From positions 1-64,000 of the forward strand of contig JAHHUE010000001.1 in NCBI GenBank assembly GCA_020024155.1: a stretch of DNA of 64,000 bases, written 5' to 3'. The position numbers and the translations under genes were made by a program. Source of the stretch: Oscillospiraceae bacterium (GTDB taxonomy: Bacteria > Bacillota > Clostridia > Oscillospirales > Ruminococcaceae). The notes under the pieces were generated by a model. The model was not told where the DNA came from. It was given only the letters and a program-made list of their open reading frames with translations, and ran no database searches. Positions 18,283-27,684 of the stretch are shown one piece after another (within the stretch, counting starts at the first letter, position 1; the number at the start of each line of letters is the position of its first letter).

Positions 18283-19359
18283 TTATCCTGCTTTGCCCAA
18301 AAGTTCGCCGATATTTGTTACAGAGATAGGTGTTTCACCATAGTCCTGAGTAATATTATCTTTGAGTGGGTCTATATTAAGTTTTTCAACTGGTTTTTGG
18401 TATGGTCTAAAATGTTTATTTATAATTTCAAGCCATTCATCTTCCGGAATTTCCAAAACATTTATACCACCAGCTATAACACCGCGAACCCCTGGTTTAA
18501 TAATAACCATATTTTCATAGCTTATATTCATAGCTGTTGCAGCAAGTGAAGCCATTCTGCTCCAATGCATATCTGTTGTTAGGTATGGTGTAAATCTTGG
18601 CATAAGTTTTATAGTATCGCTAAGACCTATATCTTTAAAGTATTTAATAACTGATGCATAGAAGTAACTTTGCACTTCAAGACGTTGAAGGTCACTGCCA
18701 CCATAGTTTCTGTTTCTTACAATAGCTTCTGCTGTCTGACCGTTAACATAATACCAGCCTGCTTCTTTGATGATAGTTTCCTCTTTACCTGTTTTCTTAT
18801 CTTTGTTTATAACAGGGTATGGCACATACATCTGCAAACCACCTTCAATACCGTCAACAACGCTTATAAATGCCTCCATATCAAGTGTTACATAATGGTC
18901 AACAGAAAGTCCAAAGCGTTCATTGAGCGTTTTTATAACATTCATTATACCGTCTTTTTCTTTACCACCACTGTATACACCATTTATTTTGCCCGATTTT
19001 GAAGGTGAGCCAACAAAGGTATCTCTTGGAATTTGCAAAGCTTTAATTGTTTTTTCCTTTACATCCATTGTTATATAAACAATAACATCTGACATATATG
19101 TGCTTCTTCCTTCTTCTTGGTCAAGCCCACAAACAAGAATGTTTACAACATCGTCTTTTACTTCTTCTGCTGTTCTAATATCTTCCGGAATTTTCTCGCC
19201 CTTATTAAACATATTTCCAATCATATTATCAACTGCAAAAATGATAATTCCCACTGCAAATATAGCAATAAGACATCCTAACAAAACTTTTTTAGGGTTA
19301 GATTTTTTCTTTTTTCGCTTACGGGATTGTGCTTTATAAGTATTATTTTTTTCGCTCAT
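18283..19359 (-). CDS. LCP (LytR-CpsA-Psr) family protein
   Basis: Membrane-anchored phosphotransferase of 358 residues that attaches anionic polymers (teichoic acid, capsule) to peptidoglycan. A lysine/arginine-rich start precedes one transmembrane helix (about 25-44). The extracellular LCP domain follows, with the acidic motif VNILVCGLDQEEGRSTYMSD, arginine in LQIPRDTFV and RNRNYGGSDLQRLEVQ. It sits between nadD/yqeK and rsfS. AAGGAGG precedes the ATG. The attached polymer is unknown. Confidence 0.93.
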   Translation of the reverse strand: MSEKNNTYKAQSRKRKKKKSNPKKVLLGCLIAIFAVGIIIFAVDNMIGNMFNKGEKIPEDIRTAEEVKDDVVNILVCGLDQEEGRSTYMSDVIVYITMDVKEKTIKALQIPRDTFVGSPSKSGKINGVYSGGKEKDGIMNVIKTLNERFGLSVDHYVTLDMEAFISVVDGIEGGLQMYVPYPVINKDKKTGKEETIIKEAGWYYVNGQTAEAIVRNRNYGGSDLQRLEVQSYFYASVIKYFKDIGLSDTIKLMPRFTPYLTTDMHWSRMASLAATAMNISYENMVIIKPGVRGVIAGGINVLEIPEDEWLEIINKHFRPYQKPVEKLNIDPLKDNITQDYGETPISVTNIGELLGKAG

Positions 19360-19374
19360 ATTTTCCTCCTTAAC

Positions 19375-20550
19375 TTATGAATTCAACAGTTTTTCAAAAT
19401 ACATTAGTGCATCTGTACTGTCTGAATCCACAGTTTTTCCTTTGGATTTCACCCATTTTATAGAGTGTATCAGAGATTCATACATGGCTTTATCCAGATT
19501 TTGTTTTGCAATAGATAGAAGATAGTCTTTTTTATCAAAATTTCTTTCTTCACAAAGCATATCTGAGAGATATATTATTTTCTCAATATCCTGCATACCA
19601 CTTCTGCCACAAGTATGGCTTCTAAGTGCCCACAAAATCTCTGTATCCTTAATATTAAGTTCTTTTTCAGCGTAATCTGCTGCCGCAAATCCGTGCAAAG
19701 TTTGCATAGGTTTATTTTGCGTATTTTGAATTATACCACTTTGCTCAGTTCTATGCAACAAAATATGCTTTGGAGCGTATTTTAATATATCGTGTAATAA
19801 CGCAGATACACTAAGCTTATCAACATCAATATTATGTATTTTGCCAAGTTCAACAGCAAGTTTTTCCACATTTAATGTGTGTTGGTATCTTTTATCGTCC
19901 AACATAAGCTTTGCTAATAATTTTGCTGTGCCCTTTAAGCGTTTGACATCATCGGAGGAATAGATATTATTTTCAGTTATAATATTTTGTATTTTATCAG
20001 TTAAAATATTGTTCAAATTATCATTATTCTGTACAGTTTTTCGATATTCTGAGGATGAAGCACAAACAATATCACTGTTAATTATATCTATATCAGCACC
20101 TTGATTTATAAATTTATCAGCTTGTGATTTCATAACATCATCAATTCCGTTTTCCCTTGCAAAAACAAGAATTTTACAGTTTTTAATTACATATTCAACA
20201 TCTTTCCAAGTGTCAAGATTTAACAAACTATCAGAGCCGATAAGCATATAAATTTCAGGATTTTCATATTCTTTCTTTAAATGCTGCAATGTGATATATG
20301 TATAATTATCTTCTAAGCTTGTGCCCTCATAATCGGATATTTCAATTTTATCTGATATATCTGAAAAAGCCTCTTTTGCCATAAATAATCTGACATCAAA
20401 AGGTGCCATACAACTGTTTTTATGTGTTGGTGTACCTGTTGGTATTACCAAGATTTTATCAAAATCTGTATATTGTATAGCTTTTTTTAGTATAGAAATA
20501 TGCCCTTTGTGTGGTGGGTCAAAAGCACCGCCAAATATCAAAACTTTCAT
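19375..20550 (-). CDS. nadD: NadD-YqeK fusion: nicotinate-nucleotide adenylyltransferase plus HD hydrolase
   Basis: Two enzymes in one chain of 391 residues. Residues 1-195 are NadD, with the nucleotidyltransferase motif GGAFDPPHKGH (7-17) and SSSEYRK (165-171); it makes deamido-NAD from nicotinate mononucleotide. Residues 205-391 are YqeK, an HD-domain protein (family members hydrolyse symmetrical Ap4A), with H224, the HD pair 253-254 and a later SDMLCEERNF. In many Firmicutes these are adjacent separate genes. The start is the ATG of KVLIFGG, with GGAG seven bases upstream; an in-frame TTG four codons earlier overlaps that site and is rejected. No frameshift is seen at the junction. Confidence 0.92.
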   Translation of the reverse strand: MKVLIFGGAFDPPHKGHISILKKAIQYTDFDKILVIPTGTPTHKNSCMAPFDVRLFMAKEAFSDISDKIEISDYEGTSLEDNYTYITLQHLKKEYENPEIYMLIGSDSLLNLDTWKDVEYVIKNCKILVFARENGIDDVMKSQADKFINQGADIDIINSDIVCASSSEYRKTVQNNDNLNNILTDKIQNIITENNIYSSDDVKRLKGTAKLLAKLMLDDKRYQHTLNVEKLAVELGKIHNIDVDKLSVSALLHDILKYAPKHILLHRTEQSGIIQNTQNKPMQTLHGFAAADYAEKELNIKDTEILWALRSHTCGRSGMQDIEKIIYLSDMLCEERNFDKKDYLLSIAKQNLDKAMYESLIHSIKWVKSKGKTVDSDSTDALMYFEKLLNS

Positions 20551-20600
20551 GATAATCTCCAAAGTATAAAACTTATAGTTCTATAATATTATATATCTGA

Positions 20601-20891
20601 TTAAATATCGTATTGTGAATCTTTATCTTTTTTAAGGAACAAAACAAATTTTGAACCTATAACTTGAACACTGTCACATCCAATCATTTCGCAAAGAAGA
20701 ATTGATGCGTCTTTTGCATTTTGTGGACAAGTATCAAGTACACGACCCTTAACAAGTTCTCTTGCAACAAGTGCTGTTTTAATAGCCTGTGCTGTTTCTT
20801 CTGTAACACCACTTTTGCCAATTTGAAAAATTGTATCAAGGTTTTGTGCCTGACCACGAAGGTATGCTCTCTGTTTTGAATTTAAACTCAT
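20601..20891 (-). CDS. yhbY: ribosome assembly RNA-binding protein YhbY (CRM domain)
   Basis: Protein of 96 residues with a single CRM domain: LNSKQRAYLRGQAQNLD, then the GxxG loop in FQIGKSGVTEE, and a C-terminal strand VQVIGSKFVLFLKK. Family members bind pre-50S particles. It lies between rdgB and nadD/yqeK, the conserved Firmicutes neighbourhood. Confidence 0.95.
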   Translation of the reverse strand: MSLNSKQRAYLRGQAQNLDTIFQIGKSGVTEETAQAIKTALVARELVKGRVLDTCPQNAKDASILLCEMIGCDSVQVIGSKFVLFLKKDKDSQYDI

Positions 20892-20905
20892 AATTTTCCT
20901 CTTCT

Positions 20906-21490
20906 TTAAATAAAATTTTTGATTTCTTCTTTTAGTTTTCCAAGTGCCTCGCCCCTGTGGCTAATAGCATCTTTTTCTTGTGGGCTCATTTGAGAATAGC
21001 TTTTATCTCCAACCATAAATACAGGGTCATAACCAAATCCGCCTTCGCCAATTCTTTCTGTACCAATCCAGCCTTCACAAGTACCACGACAAACTGTATG
21101 TCTGCCGTCTGGCATATAAAGACAAACTGCACTTACAAATCTTGCATTTCTGTTTTCTCTTGAAACATCTTTAAGGCTTGCAAGAAGTTTATCAATATTT
21201 TCGTCATCTGTTGCGTGTTCTCCGGCATATCTTGCTGTATAAACACCAGGTGCACCGTTTAAAAAGTCCACTTCAAGACCGCTGTCATCACTTATTGTAG
21301 GAAGTTTTGATATATCTGCAATAGTTTTTGCTTTAATAACAGCATTTTCTTCAAATGTTGTACCGTTTTCTTCAATTTCCACTTGTATATTTAATTCTTT
21401 AAGTGTTTTAGCTTGAATTCCAAAAGAATCAAGTATTCTTTGGATTTCTTTCAATTTTTTTTGATTATTTGTAGCAACTGCAAATACCAT
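20906..21490 (-). CDS. rdgB: XTP/dITP pyrophosphatase (RdgB/HAM1)
   Basis: House-cleaning nucleotidase of 194 residues that hydrolyses dITP, XTP and ITP to keep them out of nucleic acids. Signatures are FAVATNNQKKLKEI at the start, ISDDSGLEVDFLNGAPGVYTARYAGE (split here for reading: SDDSGLEV, then GAPGVYTARYAG), GFGYDPVF and SHRGEALGKL. The start is placed at the ATG of VFAVATN, one base after the ftsY stop, with AGAGGAG upstream; a longer open frame reaching into ftsY is not supported. Confidence 0.95.
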   Translation of the reverse strand: MVFAVATNNQKKLKEIQRILDSFGIQAKTLKELNIQVEIEENGTTFEENAVIKAKTIADISKLPTISDDSGLEVDFLNGAPGVYTARYAGEHATDDENIDKLLASLKDVSRENRNARFVSAVCLYMPDGRHTVCRGTCEGWIGTERIGEGGFGYDPVFMVGDKSYSQMSPQEKDAISHRGEALGKLKEEIKNFI

Positions 21491-21491
21491 A

Positions 21492-22412
21492 TTAGTTCTC
21501 CTCTTTGTCAATACTGCAAAGTGTGCTTGCAAATTCTTTTGGATTAAAGAGAAGTAAGTCATCAATGCCTTCGCCAACACCTACAAAACGCACAGGAATA
21601 CCAAGTTTTTTCTTTATAGAAATAACACTACCACCTTTTGCAGTACCATCAAGTTTTGTAAGAATAATACCTGTTGCGTCAGCTGCTGATATAAATTCTT
21701 TTGCTTGGAAAATTGCGTTTTGACCTGTTATAGCTTCCAAAACAAGCAAAGTTTCAACACTTGCAGTTTCGCTTGCTTTTCTGATTACTCTTGTAATTTT
21801 GCTAAGCTCTGCCATAAGATTTTTCTTATTGTGCAATCTGCCTGCTGTGTCGCAAATAACTATGTCATATTTTTCATTTTTAGCTTTTTGAACAGCGTCA
21901 AAAATAACTGATGATGGGTCTGCACCTTCATCGTGCATAACTATATCAACCTTACTTCTGCCAGCCCATTCGTTAAGCTGACTTGCTGCTGCTGCACGGA
22001 AAGTATCGCCAGCTGCAAGCAAAACTTTTTTACCTTGTTTTGCATAAAGGTTTGCAAGTTTTCCTATTGAAGTTGTTTTGCCAACACCATTTACACCTAT
22101 TACAAGGATAACAGCAGGGTCACCGGATAAATCAAATTCTTTATCAGTGCCAAGCAAGTCTTCAATTATTTCACGCATAATAACAATAACTTCTTCACCA
22201 GTTTTTGCTTTGCGTTTTCTTGCTTCTGTTTTAAGTTGGTCACAAAGATATTCACTAACTTCATACCCAACATCAGCCATTATAAGCTGTTCAAGAAGTT
22301 CGTCATAAAGCTCATCTGTCAAAGGTGTTGACATAATTGTTTTTGTAATAGAGTCAAAAATACTTTCTTTTGTTTTTTTAAGACCAATGCCTAATTTTTC
22401 AAAAAATCCCAT
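21492..22412 (-). CDS. ftsY: signal recognition particle receptor FtsY
   Basis: SRP-receptor GTPase of 306 residues that docks ribosome-nascent-chain complexes at the membrane. The N domain is followed by the G domain with GVNGVGKTTSIGKLA, the insertion-box region GDTFRAAAASQL, DTAGR, and TKLDGTAKGG. It lacks the acidic A domain of the enterobacterial protein and so has the short Gram-positive form. It is ten bases downstream of smc, the usual smc-ftsY pair. Confidence 0.97.
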   Translation of the reverse strand: MGFFEKLGIGLKKTKESIFDSITKTIMSTPLTDELYDELLEQLIMADVGYEVSEYLCDQLKTEARKRKAKTGEEVIVIMREIIEDLLGTDKEFDLSGDPAVILVIGVNGVGKTTSIGKLANLYAKQGKKVLLAAGDTFRAAAASQLNEWAGRSKVDIVMHDEGADPSSVIFDAVQKAKNEKYDIVICDTAGRLHNKKNLMAELSKITRVIRKASETASVETLLVLEAITGQNAIFQAKEFISAADATGIILTKLDGTAKGGSVISIKKKLGIPVRFVGVGEGIDDLLLFNPKEFASTLCSIDKEEN

Positions 22413-22421
22413 AATTACTCC

Positions 22422-25400
22422 TTAATTTATCAATGATGGAGAAATATTATTTACATCAAGTTTTAATAATTTTGAAATACCATCATCCTGCATAGTAACA
22501 CCATAAAGCACATCAGCTGATTCCATTGTACCTCTACGGTGTGTAATAACAATAAATTGTGTTGAATCTGATATATTATGAATATAGTTTGCGTATCTGG
22601 TAACATTTGCATCGTCCAAAGCAGCTTCAATTTCGTCCAATACACAGAATGGCGATGGATTATGTGCCAAAATGGCAAAGTATATGGAAATCGCAACCAG
22701 TGACTGCTCACCACCGGAAAGTGCTGTAAGGTTTTTAATAACTTTACCCGGAGGGCTAACTTGAATATCGACGCCACTTTCCAGAATATTTTCTGGGTCT
22801 GTAAGGATAAGCTGTGCTGAACCACCACCAAACAGCTCGCTGAATATTCTGTCAAAGTTCTTATTGATAAAGTAGAAACTTTCAGCAAACATCGCCTTCA
22901 TTTCTCCGTTAAGACTAGCGATGAGTTTTGAGAGCTGTTGTTTGGAGTCTTCCAAGTCTTTAAGTTGGTCTTTAAGGAAATTATATTTTTCAGATACTTC
23001 CTTATATTCTTCAATTGCACCAACATTTACATTGCCCAACCTCTTAATTGAAGCCTTTACAAATGAAAGGTCTTTTCTAATTTGGTTTTCGTCATCATAT
23101 TCAAAAGCAAATTCTGATGCTGTCTGAACTGTCAATTCATATTCTTCCCAAAGTTTTTGAATAATATCATCATAAACTGTTTCCATATTAACGATTTTTT
23201 CGCCAATTTTTGTAATTTGATTAGACAATTCTATTTTTTGTTCGGTAAGAGCTTTAACATCATTGTTAATTTGTGTTCTTTCCTGTTCAATTTCAAATCT
23301 CAGCTTGATAAAATCTTTATTCTCTTCTTCCATATTTTTAATACGGTCTTTAAGCTGTAAAACAGACTGAATAATTTCCTGTATATTATTCTTTCTGTTT
23401 TCTATTCTGGATTTTATTTCTTCTATATCATCCAAAATCTTTTGTTTTTTCTCTTGACTGTTTTGGCTTTGTGTTAAAAGTTGTTCAAGATTATTTTCCA
23501 AAAGTGAAATTTCGCCGGTTACTCTAACAATATCAAGTTTTATTTGTTGCAATTGAGCATTAAGTTGATTTTGCTTTTCTTGAGAATTTTCATCAACTTT
23601 TCCAAGTCCTGCAAGTTCTTCTCTTACTTTTGCAAGATTTTCTTCACATTCTTTGATTGTATTGTTGAAAACTTTTTCTCTTTCAGCATTAGATTTCAAT
23701 ACATTTTCAGCATTTTTGATTATATTTTCATACATATCTATACTGTTTTCATATTGTTCTGCCTGCTGTGTAAATTTTGCAAGTTCGATATTACAGTTAT
23801 TTTTATCTATCTGTATAGTTTCAATATCTGCGTTGCATCCTTCAATTTGACTTTGCAATAAATCTGCATTTTCTTTTATTTTTTCGCTTTCCTGCAACAG
23901 TTTTTCTTCTTCTGTTTTAAGTTGAACAAGTTGCTCTTTAAGCTTTTCAATTTCACCTTTACGAGAGAAAAGCCCTGCACTTTTATTCATACTACCACCG
24001 GTAAATGAACCGCCTGCGTTAATCTGCTGACCGTCCATAGTAACTATTTTAAAGCGATAATTAAGCTGTTTTGCAAGCCTTGATGCACTGTTTATATCTT
24101 CGGTAATAATTGTTCTGGCAAGCAAATTTGAAATTATATTGTTATATCTGCTGTCTGCTGTTATAACTTTATCTGCTGTTGTTGCCCATTCTGGCAATTT
24201 TTCATTAAATGTAGATGGTTTAACAGTATCAAGTGGCAAGAAAGTTGCTCTGCCTGCTTTGTTGTTTTTCAAATATTCAATTGCGTGTTTTGCACAAGTT
24301 TCATTTTCAACAATAATGTTTTGCAAAGCATAACCCAAAGCAATTTCAACTGCTGTTTCATAGCCTTTTTTAACATTTATCAACTGTGCAACAGTGCCTT
24401 CAATACCTTTTAAAGCACCTTTTCTGCCCATATTAAGAACATTTTTTACACTGTGCTGAAAACCTTCAAGATTGTTTTCCATATCAGTTAAAAGTCTTAT
24501 TCTATTTTGAGTATCGTGTTGTTTTGCAATATTTTGATTATGGTTAAAACCTGCTTTTTTAAGGTTTTCTTTAACAGTGTCAAGTCTTATACCAATACCA
24601 TTTTTTATATTTGTATTTCTTGTTATATTTTCATCTGCATCAAATATAAAGCTTTTTAGTTCAATAATCTGACTGTTTACACTTTCAAGATAAGTATTTG
24701 TTGTTTCAATATCTTTATGTGCTTTTTCAGCTGTTTGCATAACAGACTGATTTTGTGTCTGTATGCCAACAAGATTCATACGGCTGTCTTGAATTTTAGC
24801 TTTAAGCTGATTTTCATTCTCTACCAAATTACCTTTTTGGCTATCTGACATTTTTACATTTTCTGTAATAGCTTCTATATCTTCTTCAAATTGTTGTTGC
24901 TTTTCAAAAAGCTCTTCTTTTTCTGCTTTTTTAATTTCGATATTGTCAATAATAGATTTTTTCTGATTTTCCGACTGTTCCTGTGACTGAGTAAAGAAAA
25001 TCAGTTCATTATTAAGCTCTTCTATTTTCTGATTATCATATTGCTCTTGACTTTCAAGAACTGCTTTTTCAGAATTTTTGTCAGCTATTGTCTGTTCGGT
25101 ATTTCTGATATTTGTTTGGTTAGATTCTCCTTTTTGAATAAGAGCGTTACTTTCAAAATATCTTTTTTCTATGTAATCTTCTTTTTCTTTTATATTTTTT
25201 TCAACTGTATCAAAGTCAAATTGAAAAATTTCCATTTTTCTTTGCTGTTCTCTAATAAGAGCCTTATTTTTATCAACAGTTGAAAGCCACAAAGAAATTT
25301 CCATTCCTTTTTTCTTTTCAGAAAGTTCAATAAATTCTTTTGCCTTTTTACTTTCTTTTTCAAGTGGGCCAACACGCTCTTCAAGACCTAAAAGAATATC

Positions 25401-25979
25401 ACTAAGACGCACAATATTATCCTGTGCGCTGTTAAGTTTCTTTTCTGCCTCATTCTTTTTATATCTAAATTTTGAAATACCTGACGCTTCTTCAAAAATT
25501 TCTCTTCTGTTTTCAGGTTTTGATGTTACAATCTGGCTGATTTTGCCCTGTCCTACAATTGAGTAACCACTTTTACCAAGACCAGTATCCAAAAACAGTT
25601 CATAAATGTCTTTCAGTCTTACACGGTTTGAGTTTATAAAATACTCGCCGTCACCACCACGATAATATTTTCTTGTAACAACAACTTCATCTGTATCCAT
25701 ATCAAAACTTCGGTCAGAGTTATCAAGCACCAAGCTTACACTTGCAAAACCCATAGGTCCACGAATGCTTGTACCTCCAAAGATGATATCTTCCATTTTG
25801 CCTGTTGCACGCAATTCCTTACCACTGGTTTCTCCAAGAACCCAGCGTATAGCGTCACTTATATTACTTTTACCACTTCCGTTAGGGCCAATAACTGCTG
25901 TCATACCCTTATCGAATGTTATTCTTGTTTTATCTGGAAATGATTTAAAACCATGTAGTTCTATTGCTTTTAAATACAC
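22422..25979 (-). CDS. smc: chromosome segregation protein SMC
   Basis: Condensin ATPase of 1185 residues. The head has Walker A GPNGSGKSN (32-40) and QGKISQI; long coiled coils surround a hinge at about 500-660 (with GIEGTVAQLINVKKGYE and GGSFTGGSMNKSAG). The C-terminal head half has the ABC signature LSGGEQSLVAISI and Walker B PFCVLDEIEAALDDAN. The length matches the family. The start is GTG after AGGGGAA. It is in the rnc-radical SAM-smc-ftsY run. Confidence 0.98.
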   Translation of the reverse strand: MYLKAIELHGFKSFPDKTRITFDKGMTAVIGPNGSGKSNISDAIRWVLGETSGKELRATGKMEDIIFGGTSIRGPMGFASVSLVLDNSDRSFDMDTDEVVVTRKYYRGGDGEYFINSNRVRLKDIYELFLDTGLGKSGYSIVGQGKISQIVTSKPENRREIFEEASGISKFRYKKNEAEKKLNSAQDNIVRLSDILLGLEERVGPLEKESKKAKEFIELSEKKKGMEISLWLSTVDKNKALIREQQRKMEIFQFDFDTVEKNIKEKEDYIEKRYFESNALIQKGESNQTNIRNTEQTIADKNSEKAVLESQEQYDNQKIEELNNELIFFTQSQEQSENQKKSIIDNIEIKKAEKEELFEKQQQFEEDIEAITENVKMSDSQKGNLVENENQLKAKIQDSRMNLVGIQTQNQSVMQTAEKAHKDIETTNTYLESVNSQIIELKSFIFDADENITRNTNIKNGIGIRLDTVKENLKKAGFNHNQNIAKQHDTQNRIRLLTDMENNLEGFQHSVKNVLNMGRKGALKGIEGTVAQLINVKKGYETAVEIALGYALQNIIVENETCAKHAIEYLKNNKAGRATFLPLDTVKPSTFNEKLPEWATTADKVITADSRYNNIISNLLARTIITEDINSASRLAKQLNYRFKIVTMDGQQINAGGSFTGGSMNKSAGLFSRKGEIEKLKEQLVQLKTEEEKLLQESEKIKENADLLQSQIEGCNADIETIQIDKNNCNIELAKFTQQAEQYENSIDMYENIIKNAENVLKSNAEREKVFNNTIKECEENLAKVREELAGLGKVDENSQEKQNQLNAQLQQIKLDIVRVTGEISLLENNLEQLLTQSQNSQEKKQKILDDIEEIKSRIENRKNNIQEIIQSVLQLKDRIKNMEEENKDFIKLRFEIEQERTQINNDVKALTEQKIELSNQITKIGEKIVNMETVYDDIIQKLWEEYELTVQTASEFAFEYDDENQIRKDLSFVKASIKRLGNVNVGAIEEYKEVSEKYNFLKDQLKDLEDSKQQLSKLIASLNGEMKAMFAESFYFINKNFDRIFSELFGGGSAQLILTDPENILESGVDIQVSPPGKVIKNLTALSGGEQSLVAISIYFAILAHNPSPFCVLDEIEAALDDANVTRYANYIHNISDSTQFIVITHRRGTMESADVLYGVTMQDDGISKLLKLDVNNISPSLIN

Positions 25980-25993
25980 TTATATTCCCCTTG

Positions 25994-26995
25994 CTATATC
26001 GTTTGCAAAATAAATTGTCCTTTTTCTATATTTTCATCAGCAACTATTTGTGCTATATAACCTAACTCTGACAATTTATGTATATTTGTATTTTTTTGCC
26101 CTTTCCATTGAGAAAGTTCTTTTTTGTTAACTTTTATTATGATGTTATGGCTATTACCACAAGTTAACTTCTCTTTAATTTTTTCAAGGTAAAGCTTTGA
26201 AATGCAAAGCTCTCTAAATGCAGGATGATATGGCCCTGCAACAATTTTATCTTCCATACCGGTATCAGCGTGAAGACCCATTTTGATAATTTTAATATTA
26301 TTTTTATTAAAAATATCCATAAGCCTTGCGCATATATCCACTGTTTCATCTAACGACGGAGGTATATATTCTCCACTTAAAAACTTTTGTTCCAAAAGAG
26401 TATTTTTAAGTGTTACTGTTGGATATATTCTCACTGTATCCGGTTTTAGTGCCACAAATTTATTTGCTGTATCTATGGCATATTCCACATAATTTTCTTG
26501 TCCGTAAAGACCTGTCATCATCTGTAAACCAAGAGAAAACTCATATTCTTTTATAAGCATTGAGGCATTTTCAACATCTTTTTTTGTGTGACCTCTCAGA
26601 TTCATTTTCAAGACATTATCCTGCATGCTCTGCGCACCAAGTTCAATGCTTGTCACACCATAATTTTTAAGAATATCCAATACTTCTCTATCAATACAGT
26701 CTGGTCTCGTTGATATTCTTATGCCCATTGCTCTTCCCTGCTTTACAAAGCTATATGCTGACTTTAAAAGAGAAATCATATAATTTCTTTCAATTGCTGT
26801 AAAACTGCCACCAAAAAAAGCTATTTCATAATCCTGTCCGTCTGTCTGTGGTAAAAATTCGTCACATATTTTTGTAACTTCGCACGCTGTTGGTGGGTTT
26901 TGTTTTCCGCTTATACTTCTCTGGTCACAGAAAGAACATTGATTTGGACACCCTTGATGAGGGACAAAAATTGACAGATTTTTATGTTTATTCAT
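25994..26995 (-). CDS. Elp3-like radical-SAM protein
   Basis: Radical-SAM protein of 333 residues with the cluster motif C16-x3-C20-x2-C23 in HQGCPNQCSFCDQ and the glycine strand EIAFFGGSFTAIER. It resembles the radical-SAM half of Elp3 (RLYPTVTLKNT-type segment: RIYPTVTLKNTLLEQ) but has no acetyltransferase domain, so tRNA elongator activity is not implied. Such genes commonly sit between rnc and smc in Clostridia. Substrate unknown. Confidence 0.85.
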   Translation of the reverse strand: MNKHKNLSIFVPHQGCPNQCSFCDQRSISGKQNPPTACEVTKICDEFLPQTDGQDYEIAFFGGSFTAIERNYMISLLKSAYSFVKQGRAMGIRISTRPDCIDREVLDILKNYGVTSIELGAQSMQDNVLKMNLRGHTKKDVENASMLIKEYEFSLGLQMMTGLYGQENYVEYAIDTANKFVALKPDTVRIYPTVTLKNTLLEQKFLSGEYIPPSLDETVDICARLMDIFNKNNIKIIKMGLHADTGMEDKIVAGPYHPAFRELCISKLYLEKIKEKLTCGNSHNIIIKVNKKELSQWKGQKNTNIHKLSELGYIAQIVADENIEKGQFILQTI

Positions 26996-27012
26996 ATTGC
27001 CCCTCCTATAAC

Positions 27013-27684
27013 CTAGTATTTGAATGTATAACCCATAAGTGTCAAAGCTTCTTTTGCAGCTTGCTGTTCAGCTTGTTTTTTACTTCTTCCAATACCTGAA
27101 CCTATTGTATTTGAGTTAAGTTTCACCTCAACTGTAAAGCTTTTATCGTGGTCTGGTCCATTTTCTGCAACAACCACATAGCTAAGTCTTTCTCCTGGGT
27201 TTTTCTGTATAATTTCCTGCAAAACTGTTTTAAAATCTTGCAAATGTAAATCTGTATCATTTAAAAATCTGAGTATAAATGGTTTTGCACTCTCTATGCC
27301 ACCATCAAGAAAAATTGCCCCTATTACAGCCTCAAAAGCGTCTGCAAGGATAGATGGTCTTTCTCTTCCACCTGTGCTTTCTTCACCTTTTCCCAAAAGC
27401 AAGAAACTGCCCATATCAATTTGCTTTGAATAAACTGAAAGAGCCTCTTCGCAAACCAATGATGCACGCTTTTTACTCATTTTTCCTTCTGGCATATCTG
27501 GGTTTTCTGTATACAGTTTCTCACTTGTAACAAGTTGCAAAACTGCATCTCCCAAAAATTCAAGTCTTTCGTTATACTGTGTATGACCTCTTGTTTCATT
27601 TGCATAAGAAGAGTGTGTAAGTGCTAATTTAAGCAAATCTTTATCTTTAAAAACATACCCAATATTTGTTTCAAATCTAGTCAT
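27013..27684 (-). CDS. rnc: ribonuclease III
   Basis: Double-strand-specific endoribonuclease of 223 residues, processing rRNA and mRNA. The catalytic signature NERLEFLGDAVLQLV is near residues 38-52 with the second acidic site in ADAFEAVIGAIFLDGG. A C-terminal dsRNA-binding domain (about 152-219) ends GRSKKQAEQQAAKEAL. The ATG follows the plsX stop with no spacer. The stop is TAG. Confidence 0.97.
   Translation of the reverse strand: MTRFETNIGYVFKDKDLLKLALTHSSYANETRGHTQYNERLEFLGDAVLQLVTSEKLYTENPDMPEGKMSKKRASLVCEEALSVYSKQIDMGSFLLLGKGEESTGGRERPSILADAFEAVIGAIFLDGGIESAKPFILRFLNDTDLHLQDFKTVLQEIIQKNPGERLSYVVVAENGPDHDKSFTVEVKLNSNTIGSGIGRSKKQAEQQAAKEALTLMGYTFKY

Noticed and set aside
21491-21580. 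30-residue extension of rdgB into ftsY
   Set aside because: Overlaps ftsY in another frame and lacks a site; the ATG one base after ftsY has AGAGGAG.
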